Assembly (NCBI GenBank): GCA_020696915.1
Contig: JAJFMR010000020.1
Span: 1-17,161, forward strand
Length of the DNA: 17,161 nt
Source: Rhizobiaceae bacterium
GTDB taxonomy: Bacteria > Pseudomonadota > Alphaproteobacteria > Rhizobiales > Rhizobiaceae
Reading direction: 5' to 3'
A model generated the notes under the pieces. It searched no databases. It was given only the letters and a program-made list of their open reading frames with translations, and was not told where the DNA came from. Shown one piece after another: positions 7,279-14,659 of the stretch (position 1 is the first letter of the stretch; every line of letters starts with the position of its first letter). The position numbers were made by a program, and so were the translations under genes.

Positions 7279-9105
7279 GTGATTACGGTTCTGGCGAACA
7301 CGCAGGCTGCCCCGCCGCGCGATGGCAGGCGCTGCTTCCTCGAGGTCCGGCGGTCGGCGACCGGACTTGCGTGGGAACACAGGCTGGACGAACGCGGGGA
7401 GATGACGGCCTTGGCGATCGCCCAGGGCCACGGCGTTCCAGACATCGTTGCACGCATTCTGGCGGGGCGCGGCGTGACCGCGGAGGGGGTCGCTTCCTTC
7501 CTCGACCCGACCATCCGCGCCCTTTTGCCGGATCCAGCGTCGCTGACCGACATGGAGCTTGCCGCGAACCGGCTCGCCGAAGCCATAAATCGTCGCGAGA
7601 AGGTGGCGATTTTCGGCGACTACGACGTCGACGGCGCAGCGTCGTCGGCGCTGCTGAAGCGATTTCTCGCCCATTACGGGATCGAGGCCGAAATCTACAT
7701 CCCCGACCGCATCTTCGAGGGCTACGGCCCAAACCCGGATGCCATGCGCCAGCTGGCGGGGCGCGGGGCGACGCTGATCGTCACGGTCGACTGCGGCACC
7801 AACAGCGCCGCGGCGCTCAACGCCGCCCTTTTGGCCGGCGCCGACGTGGTCGTGCTCGATCACCATCAGGTCGGCGGCTTGCTGCCGGTCGCCGTGGCCG
7901 TCGTCAATCCAAATCGCGAGGACGATCTCTCCGGCCAGGTGCACCTGTGCGCGGCCGGTATAGTGTTCCTCGCCCTGGTGCAGACGGCAAGGGTGCTGCG
8001 CCGCCAACGCCCCGGTGACAGCGGGCCAGATCTCCTGTCCATGCTCGACCTGGTTGCACTGGCCACCATTTGCGACGTCGTGCCCCTGAAGGGTGTCAAC
8101 CGCGCCTTCGTGGTCAAGGGGCTTGTCGCCTTGCGGCAGCAGCGAAACGCCGGCCTGGCGGCACTGGCGCGCGCTGCCCGGCTCGGCGAGCCGGCCGGCG
8201 TCTTTCACCTCGCCTTCCTGCTCGGCCCGCGCATCAACGCCGGCGGGCGCATCGGCGATGCCGCGCTCGGCAGCCGGCTGCTCGCCACCGATGATCCGGT
8301 CGAGGCCGGCAGGATCGCCGAGACGCTGGACCGGCTCAACCAGGAACGTCAGGCGATGGAAACGGCGATGCTGGCGGAGGCTCGCGCCGAAGCCGATGCC
8401 GAGCTCGCCGGCGGTGCCGGGCCGGCAATCGTCGTTACCGTGAGCAGCAACTGGCATCCGGGGGTCGTCGGGCTCATCGCCTCCCGGCTGCGGGAGCATG
8501 CGCGTCGGCCGGCCTTCGCCATAGCCTTCAACGCCGATGGCCTCGGCACCGGTTCGGGCCGCTCCGTCCCCGGCATCGATCTCGGGCGCCTGGTACGGGA
8601 CGCAGCCGCCCAAGGGCTGATCGTCAAGGGCGGCGGCCATGCAATGGCGGCCGGCATCACCGTCGAACGCCGCAATCTCGGTGCGCTCAGGGCGTTTTTC
8701 GAAGAACGCGCGGCAGCTGCCGTGTTCCGCCTGCAGAACGAGGAAAGCCTGAAGATCGATGCAGCGCTTGCCGCGGAGGGCGCCACCCAGGGCCTGCTCG
8801 ATGCGCTGGAGCATGCAGGGCCCTTCGGCACCGGCCATGACGCGCCGGTCCTGGTGCTGCCGCGACATCGTCTGACGGAGGCGCGGCTGGTCGGAAGCAG
8901 CCATATCCGCGCCGATCTCAGATCGGATGGCGGCGGCCGCATCGCGGGGATAGCCTTTCGCGCCCTGAACACCGCGCTCGGCGATTTCCTGCTCGGGCAC
9001 CGCGGGCGCAGCGTGCATGTCGCCGGATCGCTGTCGAGCAATTTCTGGAACGGCAGCCGGACGCTGCAGTTTCGCATCGTGGATGCAGCGCCCGCCGACG
9101 GCTGA
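7279..9105 (+). CDS. recJ: Single-stranded-DNA-specific 5'-3' exonuclease RecJ
   Basis: RecJ degrades ssDNA 5' to 3' in RecF-pathway recombination, base excision and mismatch repair. The 608-residue protein has the DHH phosphoesterase motifs: FGDYDVDGA (residues 112-120), VDCGT (170-174) and LDHHQ (193-197). It also has the DHHA1 RINAGGRIG segment, KGGGHAMAAG with His454, and a C-terminal OB-fold region. The GTG at 7279 gives a complete N-terminus (LEVRRSATGLAWEHRL) as in other alphaproteobacterial RecJ proteins, with a slightly longer leader of about 18 residues. No good ribosome site precedes it. The start lies five bases after the hom stop, so reinitiation is a plausible way it is translated. 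In relatives I recall glpX between hom and recJ; it is absent here. Confidence 0.97.
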   Translation: MITVLANTQAAPPRDGRRCFLEVRRSATGLAWEHRLDERGEMTALAIAQGHGVPDIVARILAGRGVTAEGVASFLDPTIRALLPDPASLTDMELAANRLAEAINRREKVAIFGDYDVDGAASSALLKRFLAHYGIEAEIYIPDRIFEGYGPNPDAMRQLAGRGATLIVTVDCGTNSAAALNAALLAGADVVVLDHHQVGGLLPVAVAVVNPNREDDLSGQVHLCAAGIVFLALVQTARVLRRQRPGDSGPDLLSMLDLVALATICDVVPLKGVNRAFVVKGLVALRQQRNAGLAALARAARLGEPAGVFHLAFLLGPRINAGGRIGDAALGSRLLATDDPVEAGRIAETLDRLNQERQAMETAMLAEARAEADAELAGGAGPAIVVTVSSNWHPGVVGLIASRLREHARRPAFAIAFNADGLGTGSGRSVPGIDLGRLVRDAAAQGLIVKGGGHAMAAGITVERRNLGALRAFFEERAAAAVFRLQNEESLKIDAALAAEGATQGLLDALEHAGPFGTGHDAPVLVLPRHRLTEARLVGSSHIRADLRSDGGGRIAGIAFRALNTALGDFLLGHRGRSVHVAGSLSSNFWNGSRTLQFRIVDAAPADG

Positions 9106-9120
9106 CCGAAACGGCGTCTG

Positions 9121-9152
9121 TGGTGTATCCCGGCTGCCTTGCAGCTACACCA
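9121..9152. terminator. Hairpin between convergent recJ and patatin gene (possible terminator)
   Basis: The arms TGGTGTA (9121-9127) and TACACCA (9146-9152) enclose a second helix GCTGC/GCAGC (9133-9137 with 9141-9145). Together they form a bulged stem right between two convergent genes. No T-run follows on either strand, so it would not be a classical intrinsic terminator. It overlaps the last codons of the minus-strand gene. Confidence 0.35.
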
Positions 9153-10110
9153 GAACCGTCTGCATGCGTTCGATGTCGCCGATCCTCGCCTTGGTCGCCT
9201 CGTAGCCAAGGCTGATTGCCTCGTCGGCACGAAAGAATTCCGTCAGGCCGATATGGCCGAGCTTCGGCTGCAGCGAAAGGTCCGGCGGGTCGCCGGCCAG
9301 GCGGGCGCGCGTGATGCGGTCCTGGATGATGTTGAAAGCTTCGACCATGACGCCGGTAACCCCCAGTCGCGTCTCCCGGCTTCGGGTTTCGCTGCGATCC
9401 TCCCGCTCGGCCTCCCGCTCGACAAGCAGTTCGCCAGCGCTGTGCCGGATCACCGCCGCGCGGCCGAAATTGTCGTGATTCACATTGACTGCGACAACGA
9501 GCGGTTGCTCGTGAGCCCGGCAGACCGAAACGGGGACGGGGTTGACGAGCGCCCCATCGACCAGCACCCGCCTGTTGCAGGTGACGGGCTCGAACACGCC
9601 CGGCAGCGCGTAGGAGGCGCGCATCGCAGCAATCAGCGAACCGCTCGACAGCCAGATCTCGTGGCCGGTCCGAATCTCCGAGGCGACACAGACGAATGGC
9701 TTCGGCAGGTCCTCGAAGCGGACGCCCGTCAGATGCTCGCGCAGCCGAGCGTCGAGCTTCATGCCGCCGAACAGGCCGCCGCCGCCGAAGCTGATGTCGA
9801 GTAGACCGAAGATGCGGCGCTTCGTCAGGCTGCGGGCGAACTCCTCGAGCGCGTCGAGCTTGCCCGCCAGATAGCAGCCGCCGACCAGCGCACCGATCGA
9901 GGTTCCGGCGATCATCGAGACCTCGATGCCGGCCTCGTCGAGTGCCCTGAGCGCGCCGATGTGCGCCCACCCGCGCGCGCAGCCGCCGCCGAGCGCCAGG
10001 GCGATGCCCGCCGCGCCTTCTTTCGACGTGGGCGGACTCGCAGCCGAAGAAAGCCCGTTCGCCTCGCGAACGTCACCACGGCTGCGCATGGATGCCCATT
10101 CGAGCATCAT
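9145..10110 (-). CDS. Patatin-like phospholipase family protein (RssA-like)
   Basis: The 321-residue cytoplasmic serine hydrolase has the patatin layout. The oxyanion-hole loop is LALGGGCARGWAHIG (residues 38-52). The nucleophile elbow is GTSIG with Ser71, and the catalytic-dyad Asp185 sits in VDGALVNPVP. It matches the RssA/YchK group, bacterial patatins of uncertain substrate thought to act as esterases or acylhydrolases. Two tandem ATGs at 10110 and 10107 follow AGGAG by three and six bases, so the second may be the true start, costing one residue. The first 33 residues are poorly conserved leader. It lies downstream of hisI in the same direction with an 80-base gap and a possible promoter of its own. 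Its physiological role is not deducible from context. Confidence 0.9.
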   Translation of the reverse strand: MMLEWASMRSRGDVREANGLSSAASPPTSKEGAAGIALALGGGCARGWAHIGALRALDEAGIEVSMIAGTSIGALVGGCYLAGKLDALEEFARSLTKRRIFGLLDISFGGGGLFGGMKLDARLREHLTGVRFEDLPKPFVCVASEIRTGHEIWLSSGSLIAAMRASYALPGVFEPVTCNRRVLVDGALVNPVPVSVCRAHEQPLVVAVNVNHDNFGRAAVIRHSAGELLVEREAEREDRSETRSRETRLGVTGVMVEAFNIIQDRITRARLAGDPPDLSLQPKLGHIGLTEFFRADEAISLGYEATKARIGDIERMQTVLV

Positions 10111-10135
10111 GGTCTCCTGTACATGCCACTGACCC

Positions 10136-10184
10136 TACGATTAGCACGTATCGAAATCGTAAATCTGTGATCTGCCTTACTCAA
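10136..10184 (-). promoter_or_regulatory. Candidate promoter and inverted repeat upstream of the patatin gene
   Basis: On the minus strand TTGAGT (10184-10179) and TACGAT (10161-10156) are 17 bases apart. The -10 box overlaps a perfect inverted repeat, TACGATT (10136-10142) and AATCGTA (10155-10161), with a 12-base spacer. The repeat could be an operator for the patatin gene or a weak hairpin behind hisI; it has no U-tract. Confidence 0.35.
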
Positions 10185-10189
10185 ATGGT

Positions 10190-10630
10190 TCAAGCCCTGC
10201 CCAACAATAAAGGCCGGCTCCCATCGGATGAAAGCGTCAGGACGCCATCCTCGATGCTGACCAGCCTATAGAAGCAGGAACGCCTTCCGGTGTGACAGGT
10301 TGCATTGTCGCCTGCCACTTTCACGCGGAGCCATACGGCGTCCTGGTCGCAGTCGGTGCGCATCTCGACGACGTGCTGGACGTTGCCGGACGTCTCGCCC
10401 TTCTTCCATAGGCAATTGCGGGACCGTGACCAGTAGTGCGCGATCGCCGTCTCGATCGTCAGCGCCAGCGCCTCCGCGTTCATGTGTGCCACCATGAGCA
10501 GCATGCCGTCGTCGGCATCCGTCACCACCGCCGTCACCAGGCCGGCGGCATCGAAGCGAGGGGAAAAGACCGCCCCTTCCTCGAGCGCGGTTCTCTCGGC
10601 CGCCGGCGGCGGAAATGTCTCGGACGGCAT
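10190..10630 (-). CDS. hisI: Phosphoribosyl-AMP cyclohydrolase HisI
   Basis: HisI opens the purine ring of phosphoribosyl-AMP in the third step of histidine synthesis. It is a zinc- and magnesium-dependent homodimer in the cytoplasm. From the ATG at 10630 the protein has 146 residues, a stand-alone HisI without the HisE domain. Family landmarks are MLLMVAHMN, HYWSRSRNCLWKKGETSGN, the metal-binding TDCDQDAVW with its Cys and two Asp, and CHTGRRSCFYR carrying the other zinc-ligand cysteines. A longer frame opens with TTG at 10693, but its first 21 residues match nothing and there is no usable ribosome site, so the ATG was chosen even though its own site is only a G-run. It lies 76 bases after folE on the same strand and is probably co-transcribed with it. 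Confidence 0.96.
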   Translation of the reverse strand: MPSETFPPPAAERTALEEGAVFSPRFDAAGLVTAVVTDADDGMLLMVAHMNAEALALTIETAIAHYWSRSRNCLWKKGETSGNVQHVVEMRTDCDQDAVWLRVKVAGDNATCHTGRRSCFYRLVSIEDGVLTLSSDGSRPLLLGRA

Positions 10631-10684
10631 GGCCCCCCCGTTCGGAACGGTTCGGGAGCGAACCGTCGCCGCTTTCCTGTGCGT

Positions 10685-10699
10685 GGGGATCAAATCCCC
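10685..10699. repeat. Short perfect hairpin in the folE-hisI gap
   Basis: GGGGAT (10685-10690) and ATCCCC (10694-10699) pair perfectly around a three-base loop. It lies just past the folE stop in the direction of hisI and is not followed by a U-run. It could slow decay or attenuate hisI expression, or be chance. Confidence 0.3.
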
Positions 10700-10706
10700 G
10701 GACGTT

Positions 10707-11354
10707 CTACGCCGGAAGCGCTCCCATGCCGGCCCGCACCATGGTCACGAAGCGAATCTGCTCTTCCGGGTTGTCGCGGAAGCTGCCGGTGAAGGTCGAG
10801 GTCAGCGTCGTGGACCCCTGCTTGCGGATGCCGCGCATGGCCATGCACATGTGCTCGGCCTCCAGCATCACGGCAACCCCGCGCGGGTTCAGCACGTCCT
10901 GGATGACCCCCGCGATCTGCGCCGTCATGGCTTCCTGCGTCTGCAGCCGATGCGCGAAGATGTCGACTACCCGGGCGATCTTGGACAGGCCGACGACCTT
11001 GCCGTCCGGCAGGTAGCCAACATGCGCCTTGCCGATGATCGGCACCATGTGGTGCTCGCAATGCGAATGGAACTTTATGTCCCGGACGACGACGAGGTCG
11101 TCGTATCCGGCGACTTCCTCGAAGGTGCGGCCGAGTTCCTCGGCCGGGCACTTGTCGTAGCCGCCGAACATTTCCAGAAAGGCCTTGGCGACCCGGTTCG
11201 GCGTGTCGACGAGACCTTCCCGGTCGGGGTTGTCGCCGGTCCAGCGCAACAGGACGCGGACCGCGTCTTCCGCCTCGGCTTGGCTCGGCCGGTTGGTGAC
11301 CGGCTTGTCCATATACGCCGACTGCGGCATCAGCTTCTTGATTGCGGCATCCAT
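10707..11354 (-). CDS. folE: GTP cyclohydrolase I
   Basis: FolE converts GTP to 7,8-dihydroneopterin triphosphate, the entry step to tetrahydrofolate and, in bacteria, queuosine. The 215-residue protein is the standard type IA enzyme. Zinc ligands are Cys99 and His102 in HSHCEHH and Cys170 in EAEHMCM, equivalent to E. coli Cys110, His113 and Cys181. Other family segments are DTPNRVAKAF, VGLSKIARVVDIFA, QTQEAMT and RGIRKQGS. The ATG at 11354 is preceded by GGGAGA at a somewhat long distance. The gene heads a minus-strand group with hisI and the patatin gene, and is divergent from the Fe-S scaffold gene with overlapping promoters in the gap. No sign of a riboswitch was recognised. Confidence 0.98.
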   Translation of the reverse strand: MDAAIKKLMPQSAYMDKPVTNRPSQAEAEDAVRVLLRWTGDNPDREGLVDTPNRVAKAFLEMFGGYDKCPAEELGRTFEEVAGYDDLVVVRDIKFHSHCEHHMVPIIGKAHVGYLPDGKVVGLSKIARVVDIFAHRLQTQEAMTAQIAGVIQDVLNPRGVAVMLEAEHMCMAMRGIRKQGSTTLTSTFTGSFRDNPEEQIRFVTMVRAGMGALPA

Positions 11355-11471
11355 CTTCAGGCTTCTCCCGTAGTTCCCTCGGAGGGGAACGAGTTGAACG
11401 GATCACGCCCCTCGTGGACCGCGGCGGTCCCAGGCTGGGTAGATCGGCCCGGCTACCTGCGGCGTGTCGCC

Positions 11472-11501
11472 TTGTCGAGCATGGAACCATGGCATTATAT
11501 A
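11472..11501 (+). promoter_or_regulatory. Candidate promoter of the Fe-S scaffold gene, with internal inverted repeat
   Basis: TTGTCG (11472-11477) and TATATA (11496-11501) are 18 bases apart; TTATAT one base earlier gives 17. The spacer contains the perfect inverted repeat CATGG-AA-CCATG (11480-11491), placed where a repressor could bind. The leader to the ATG at 11575 is about 65 bases. Confidence 0.5.
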
Positions 11502-11522
11502 AGACCCCATATAGCGATTGAA
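11494..11522 (-). promoter_or_regulatory. Candidate folE promoter
   Basis: On the minus strand a consensus -10 TATAAT (11499-11494) sits 17 bases after TTCAAT (11522-11517), a weak -35 match. The leader to the folE ATG would be about 130 bases. It overlaps the -10 of the opposite-facing promoter, so both cannot be fully occupied at once. Confidence 0.5.
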
Positions 11523-11574
11523 AGATGCCTGGAGAGCATGCGCCATTCGTCCAGGCCCGGCTGGCTGGAAAAAA

Positions 11575-12021
11575 ATGATAGACGACGTCTACAACGCGAA
11601 AATCCTGGGTTTCGCCGGGAACATCTCCCGGATCGGCCGCCTCGACCGGCCCGACGCCACGGCGACTGCCCATTCCAAGCTATGCGGCTCGACCGTCACG
11701 GTCGACCTCAGCATGCGCGATGGCGTGGTTGTAGATTTCGCCCATGAGGTGAAGGCCTGCGCGCTTGGCCAGGCGTCGTCCGCGATCATGGCGCTAAACG
11801 TCGTCGGCGCCTCGTCCGCGGAGCTGCGGGCGGTTCGCGAGACGATGCGCAGGATGCTCAAGGAGAACGGGCCGCCGCCGGACGGCCGCTTCGCGGACCT
11901 GAAGTTTCTCGAGCCGGTGCGCGACTACAAGGCGCGGCACGCCTCGACCATGCTGACCTTCGACGCCGTTGTCGACGCGATCGCGCAGGTCGAAAGGAAA
12001 GAGGCCGGGGCGGCCGCTTGA
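11575..12021 (+). CDS. Iron-sulfur cluster assembly scaffold-like protein (IscU/NifU-N family), two-cysteine form
   Basis: From the ATG at 11575 the protein has 148 residues. It opens with DDVYNAKILGFAGNISRIGRL, a typical start of the IscU/NifU-N fold. Cys37 in KLCGSTVTVDL and Cys62 in VKACALGQASSAIMA match the first two cluster-ligand cysteines of IscU. The third, expected near ARxxC, is replaced: the sequence there is YKARHASTML. Canonical scaffolds need three cysteines to assemble a cluster, so this member may bind clusters differently or act as an accessory. I recall the same HAST-type sequence in rhizobial relatives, which would make it a subgroup trait. A TTG at 11518 would add 19 unmatched residues and was rejected. 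The yidD gene starts 44 bases after its stop, so an operon is likely. Confidence 0.85.
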   Translation: MIDDVYNAKILGFAGNISRIGRLDRPDATATAHSKLCGSTVTVDLSMRDGVVVDFAHEVKACALGQASSAIMALNVVGASSAELRAVRETMRRMLKENGPPPDGRFADLKFLEPVRDYKARHASTMLTFDAVVDAIAQVERKEAGAAA

Positions 12022-12065
12022 GGGCGGGCGGACTCCCCTTGTTCTCCAAAAAACCGACGGAGATC

Positions 12066-12407
12066 ATGCAAGCCGAGCGTCCGCGGTCGCGCAACTGGGC
12101 CGGCCAGTGGCCAAGGACCCCAGGCCGCGTTTTCGGGACATCGCTGGTACGTCTTTACCAGCTGACCCTGTCCGGCTTCGTCGGTCAGGGCTGCCGGCAT
12201 CTTCCGACCTGCTCGGAATATGCACATGAGGCGATCGCCAGGCATGGGCTATGGGCGGGCGGCTGGATGGCGGTGTTCAGGGTGCTGCGCTGCGGACCGG
12301 GCGGCACGCACGGCATCGACAACGTTCCCGAGCGGCTCGACGCCCGTCTGGCGCCGCATCTGCCGTGGCGTTACCGAGAGGTCGGGAAGAAGCGGCGCGA
12401 CGCGTAA
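12066..12407 (+). CDS. yidD: Membrane protein insertion efficiency factor YidD
   Basis: YidD is a small membrane-associated protein that assists YidC-dependent insertion of inner-membrane proteins. The 113-residue product has the family core: LVRLYQLTLSGFVGQGCRHLPTCSEY..AIARHG and then FRVLRCGPGGTHGIDNVPE. The conserved cysteines are Cys43, Cys49 and Cys76. An amphipathic segment precedes the core. The ATG at 12066 has GGAGA a few bases upstream; a TTG at 12018 would overlap the previous gene and add 16 unmatched residues. In many bacteria yidD sits between rnpA and yidC. Here it follows an Fe-S scaffold gene and precedes thrS, which I believe is the common order in rhizobia. Confidence 0.94.
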   Translation: MQAERPRSRNWAGQWPRTPGRVFGTSLVRLYQLTLSGFVGQGCRHLPTCSEYAHEAIARHGLWAGGWMAVFRVLRCGPGGTHGIDNVPERLDARLAPHLPWRYREVGKKRRDA

Positions 12408-12592
12408 CGCCAGGCGAACGGACACTATCTCCCGTCCCTGACTATCCGTTCCAGCGACGGACAACCAAAGGAGCGGCAAGGTCAGGACGGCCTTTACGTT
12501 GTCGGTCTGGCGGAATAGAAATCCGCTTCGCCGCCCTCTCGACGGCAGTTCACCACCCGCGCTCGTTTGCGGGACTGGATAGGAGAATTTGC
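12408..12592 (+). other. thrS leader region with an inverted repeat
   Basis: The 185-base gap holds a perfect inverted repeat GAACGGA (12416-12422) and TCCGTTC (12445-12451) with a 22-base loop, directly behind yidD. It lacks a U-tract. No T-box elements or clear -35/-10 pair were recognised. The thrS ribosome site AGGAGA lies at its right end, six bases before the ATG. Confidence 0.35.
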
Positions 12593-14581
12593 ATGCCGGA
12601 AGTTTCCCTGACATTTCCAGATGGCTCCGTCCGCGGCTATGACGCGGCGACGACCGGGGCGGCCCTGGCCGAGCAGATCTCCAGATCGCTCGCCAGAAAG
12701 GCCGTGGCTTATGTTCTCGACGGCACGGTGCGGGACCTTTCCGATCCGCTCGAAAAATCGGGGCGGGTCGAGATCCTGACCCGTGATGACCCGCGAGCGC
12801 TGGAATTGATCCGGCACGATGCGGCCCATGTTCTGGCCGAAGCGGTCCAGGATCTGTGGCCAGGCACGCAGGTGACGATCGGACCGGTGGTCGAAAACGG
12901 GTTCTACTACGATTTTGCGCGCAACGAACCGTTCACGCCCGAGGATTTCCCGGCGATCGAGAAGAAGATGCGCGAGATCATCGCCCGCAATCGGCCGTTC
13001 ACCAGGGAAGTCTGGCCGCGCGACAAGGCGCGGCAGGTGTTTCGCGACAAGGGCGAGGCCTACAAGGTCGAACTCATCGACGCCATTCCGGAGGGACAGG
13101 ACCTGAAGATCTACGCGCAGGGCGACTGGTTCGATCTCTGCCGCGGTCCGCACATGGTCTCGACGGGCCAGGTCGGCAATGCCTTCAAGCTGATGAAGGT
13201 GGCCGGCGCCTATTGGCGTGGCGATTCGAACAATCCGATGCTGACCCGCATCTACGGCACGGCCTGGGCCACCCAGGAAGATCTCGATGCCTATCTCAAT
13301 CTCCTCGCCGAGGCCGAGAAGCGGGACCATCGCCGTCTCGGGCGTGAGATGGATCTGTTCCATTTCCAGGAGGAAGGGCCGGGGGTCGTGTTCTGGCACG
13401 CCAAGGGCTGGAAGATGTTCCAGAGCCTCGTCAGCTACATGCGCCGTAGGCTGGACGAGCAAGGCTACGAGGAAGTCAATGCGCCGCAGGTGCTGGACAA
13501 GTCGCTGTGGGAGACGTCGGGGCACTGGGGCTGGTACCGCGACAGCATGTTCAAGGTGACCGTTGCTGGCGACGACACCGACGACGACCGCATCTTCGCG
13601 CTGAAGCCGATGAACTGTCCCGGCCATGTCGAGATATTCAAGCACGGATTGAAGTCATATCGGGAACTCCCTGTCAAGATTGCGGAATTCGGCGCCGTCC
13701 ATCGCTATGAGCCATCCGGCGCCCTGCACGGCCTGATGCGGGTGCGCGGCTTCACCCAGGATGATGCGCACATCTTCTGCACCGAGGAGCAGCTGGCCGG
13801 CGAGTGCCTGCGCATCAACGATCTCGTCCTCTCGACCTATGCGGATTTCGGCTTCGAGGAGGTCAGTGTGAAATTGTCCACCCGGCCCGAAAAGAGCGTC
13901 GGCTCCGACGCGGCCTGGGAGAACGCCGAACGCATCATGAGCGACGTCCTGGAGAAGATCGCGGCGCAGTCCGCGGGCCGGATCAAGACGTCGATCAATC
14001 CGGGCGAGGGCGCCTTCTACGGCCCGAAATTCGAATACGTGCTTCGCGATGCGATCGGCCGCGAGTGGCAGTGCGGGACCACGCAGGTCGATTTCAACAT
14101 GCCGGAACGGTTCGGCGCCTTCTACATCGACGCGGCTTCGGAGAAGAAACGGCCGGTGATGATCCATCGCGCAATCTGCGGATCGATGGAACGCTTCCTG
14201 GGCATTCTCATCGAGAACCACGCCGGCCATTTCCCGCTGTGGCTGGCGCCGCAGCAGGTGGTCGTGGCGACGATCACCTCGGATGCCGACGATTATGCCA
14301 GAAACGTCGTCCGGAAGCTCAAGGATGCCGGGCTCTCGGCGCAAGCCGACCTGCGCAACGAGAAGATCAACTACAAGGTTCGCGAGCACAGCCTCATGAA
14401 GGTGCCGGTGATCCTCGTGTGCGGCAGGCGAGAGGCCGAGGAGGGCAGCGTCAACGTCCGACGGCTGGGCTCCCGGGAACAGCAGTCGATGCGGCTTGAC
14501 GAAGCGGTCGCGACTTTGCGCGACGAGGCCGTCACTCCCGACAGGCGCCGCAAGGCGACCGGCGGGCAAGCGGGCGGATAG
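12593..14581 (+). CDS. thrS: Threonyl-tRNA synthetase
   Basis: ThrS charges tRNA-Thr and hydrolyses misacylated Ser-tRNA. The 662-residue class II enzyme shows an N-terminal TGS domain (about 1-63). The editing domain has HDAAH (His75, His79) and DLCRGPH (Cys183, His187). The catalytic core has zinc ligands Cys342 in MNCPGH, His393 in DDAHIF and His525 in MIHRAI. Motif 2 is RYEPSGALHGLMRVRGFTQDD and motif 3 HRAICGSMERFLG. The C-terminal anticodon-binding domain starts near residue 550. The ATG at 12593 has a strong AGGAGA ribosome site; the frame stays open upstream to 12251 but overlaps yidD, so that extension is spurious. The protein keeps the editing domain and is of normal length. It is convergent with the AraC-type regulator. 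Confidence 0.98.
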   Translation: MPEVSLTFPDGSVRGYDAATTGAALAEQISRSLARKAVAYVLDGTVRDLSDPLEKSGRVEILTRDDPRALELIRHDAAHVLAEAVQDLWPGTQVTIGPVVENGFYYDFARNEPFTPEDFPAIEKKMREIIARNRPFTREVWPRDKARQVFRDKGEAYKVELIDAIPEGQDLKIYAQGDWFDLCRGPHMVSTGQVGNAFKLMKVAGAYWRGDSNNPMLTRIYGTAWATQEDLDAYLNLLAEAEKRDHRRLGREMDLFHFQEEGPGVVFWHAKGWKMFQSLVSYMRRRLDEQGYEEVNAPQVLDKSLWETSGHWGWYRDSMFKVTVAGDDTDDDRIFALKPMNCPGHVEIFKHGLKSYRELPVKIAEFGAVHRYEPSGALHGLMRVRGFTQDDAHIFCTEEQLAGECLRINDLVLSTYADFGFEEVSVKLSTRPEKSVGSDAAWENAERIMSDVLEKIAAQSAGRIKTSINPGEGAFYGPKFEYVLRDAIGREWQCGTTQVDFNMPERFGAFYIDAASEKKRPVMIHRAICGSMERFLGILIENHAGHFPLWLAPQQVVVATITSDADDYARNVVRKLKDAGLSAQADLRNEKINYKVREHSLMKVPVILVCGRREAEEGSVNVRRLGSREQQSMRLDEAVATLRDEAVTPDRRRKATGGQAGG

Positions 14582-14659
14582 AGCACTTTTGCTGCACCGA
14601 ATCCCGGAGCGGCTCTGTCTTCCTGCTTTCTCCCAATTGTCGGGTTCGGGCGGCCCGGC

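Noticed and set aside
7270..9018. 582-codon minus-strand frame opposite recJ
   Set aside because: The plus strand encodes full-length RecJ with all DHH/DHHA1 motifs; the antisense product has no recognisable domain.
12251..12592. 114-codon upstream extension of thrS
   Set aside because: It overlaps yidD and lacks similarity to ThrS. The ATG at 12593 has a strong ribosome site and gives the standard TGS-domain start.
14582..14659. Possible terminator between convergent thrS and the AraC gene
   Set aside because: Only short, imperfect complementary GC blocks without a T-run were found.
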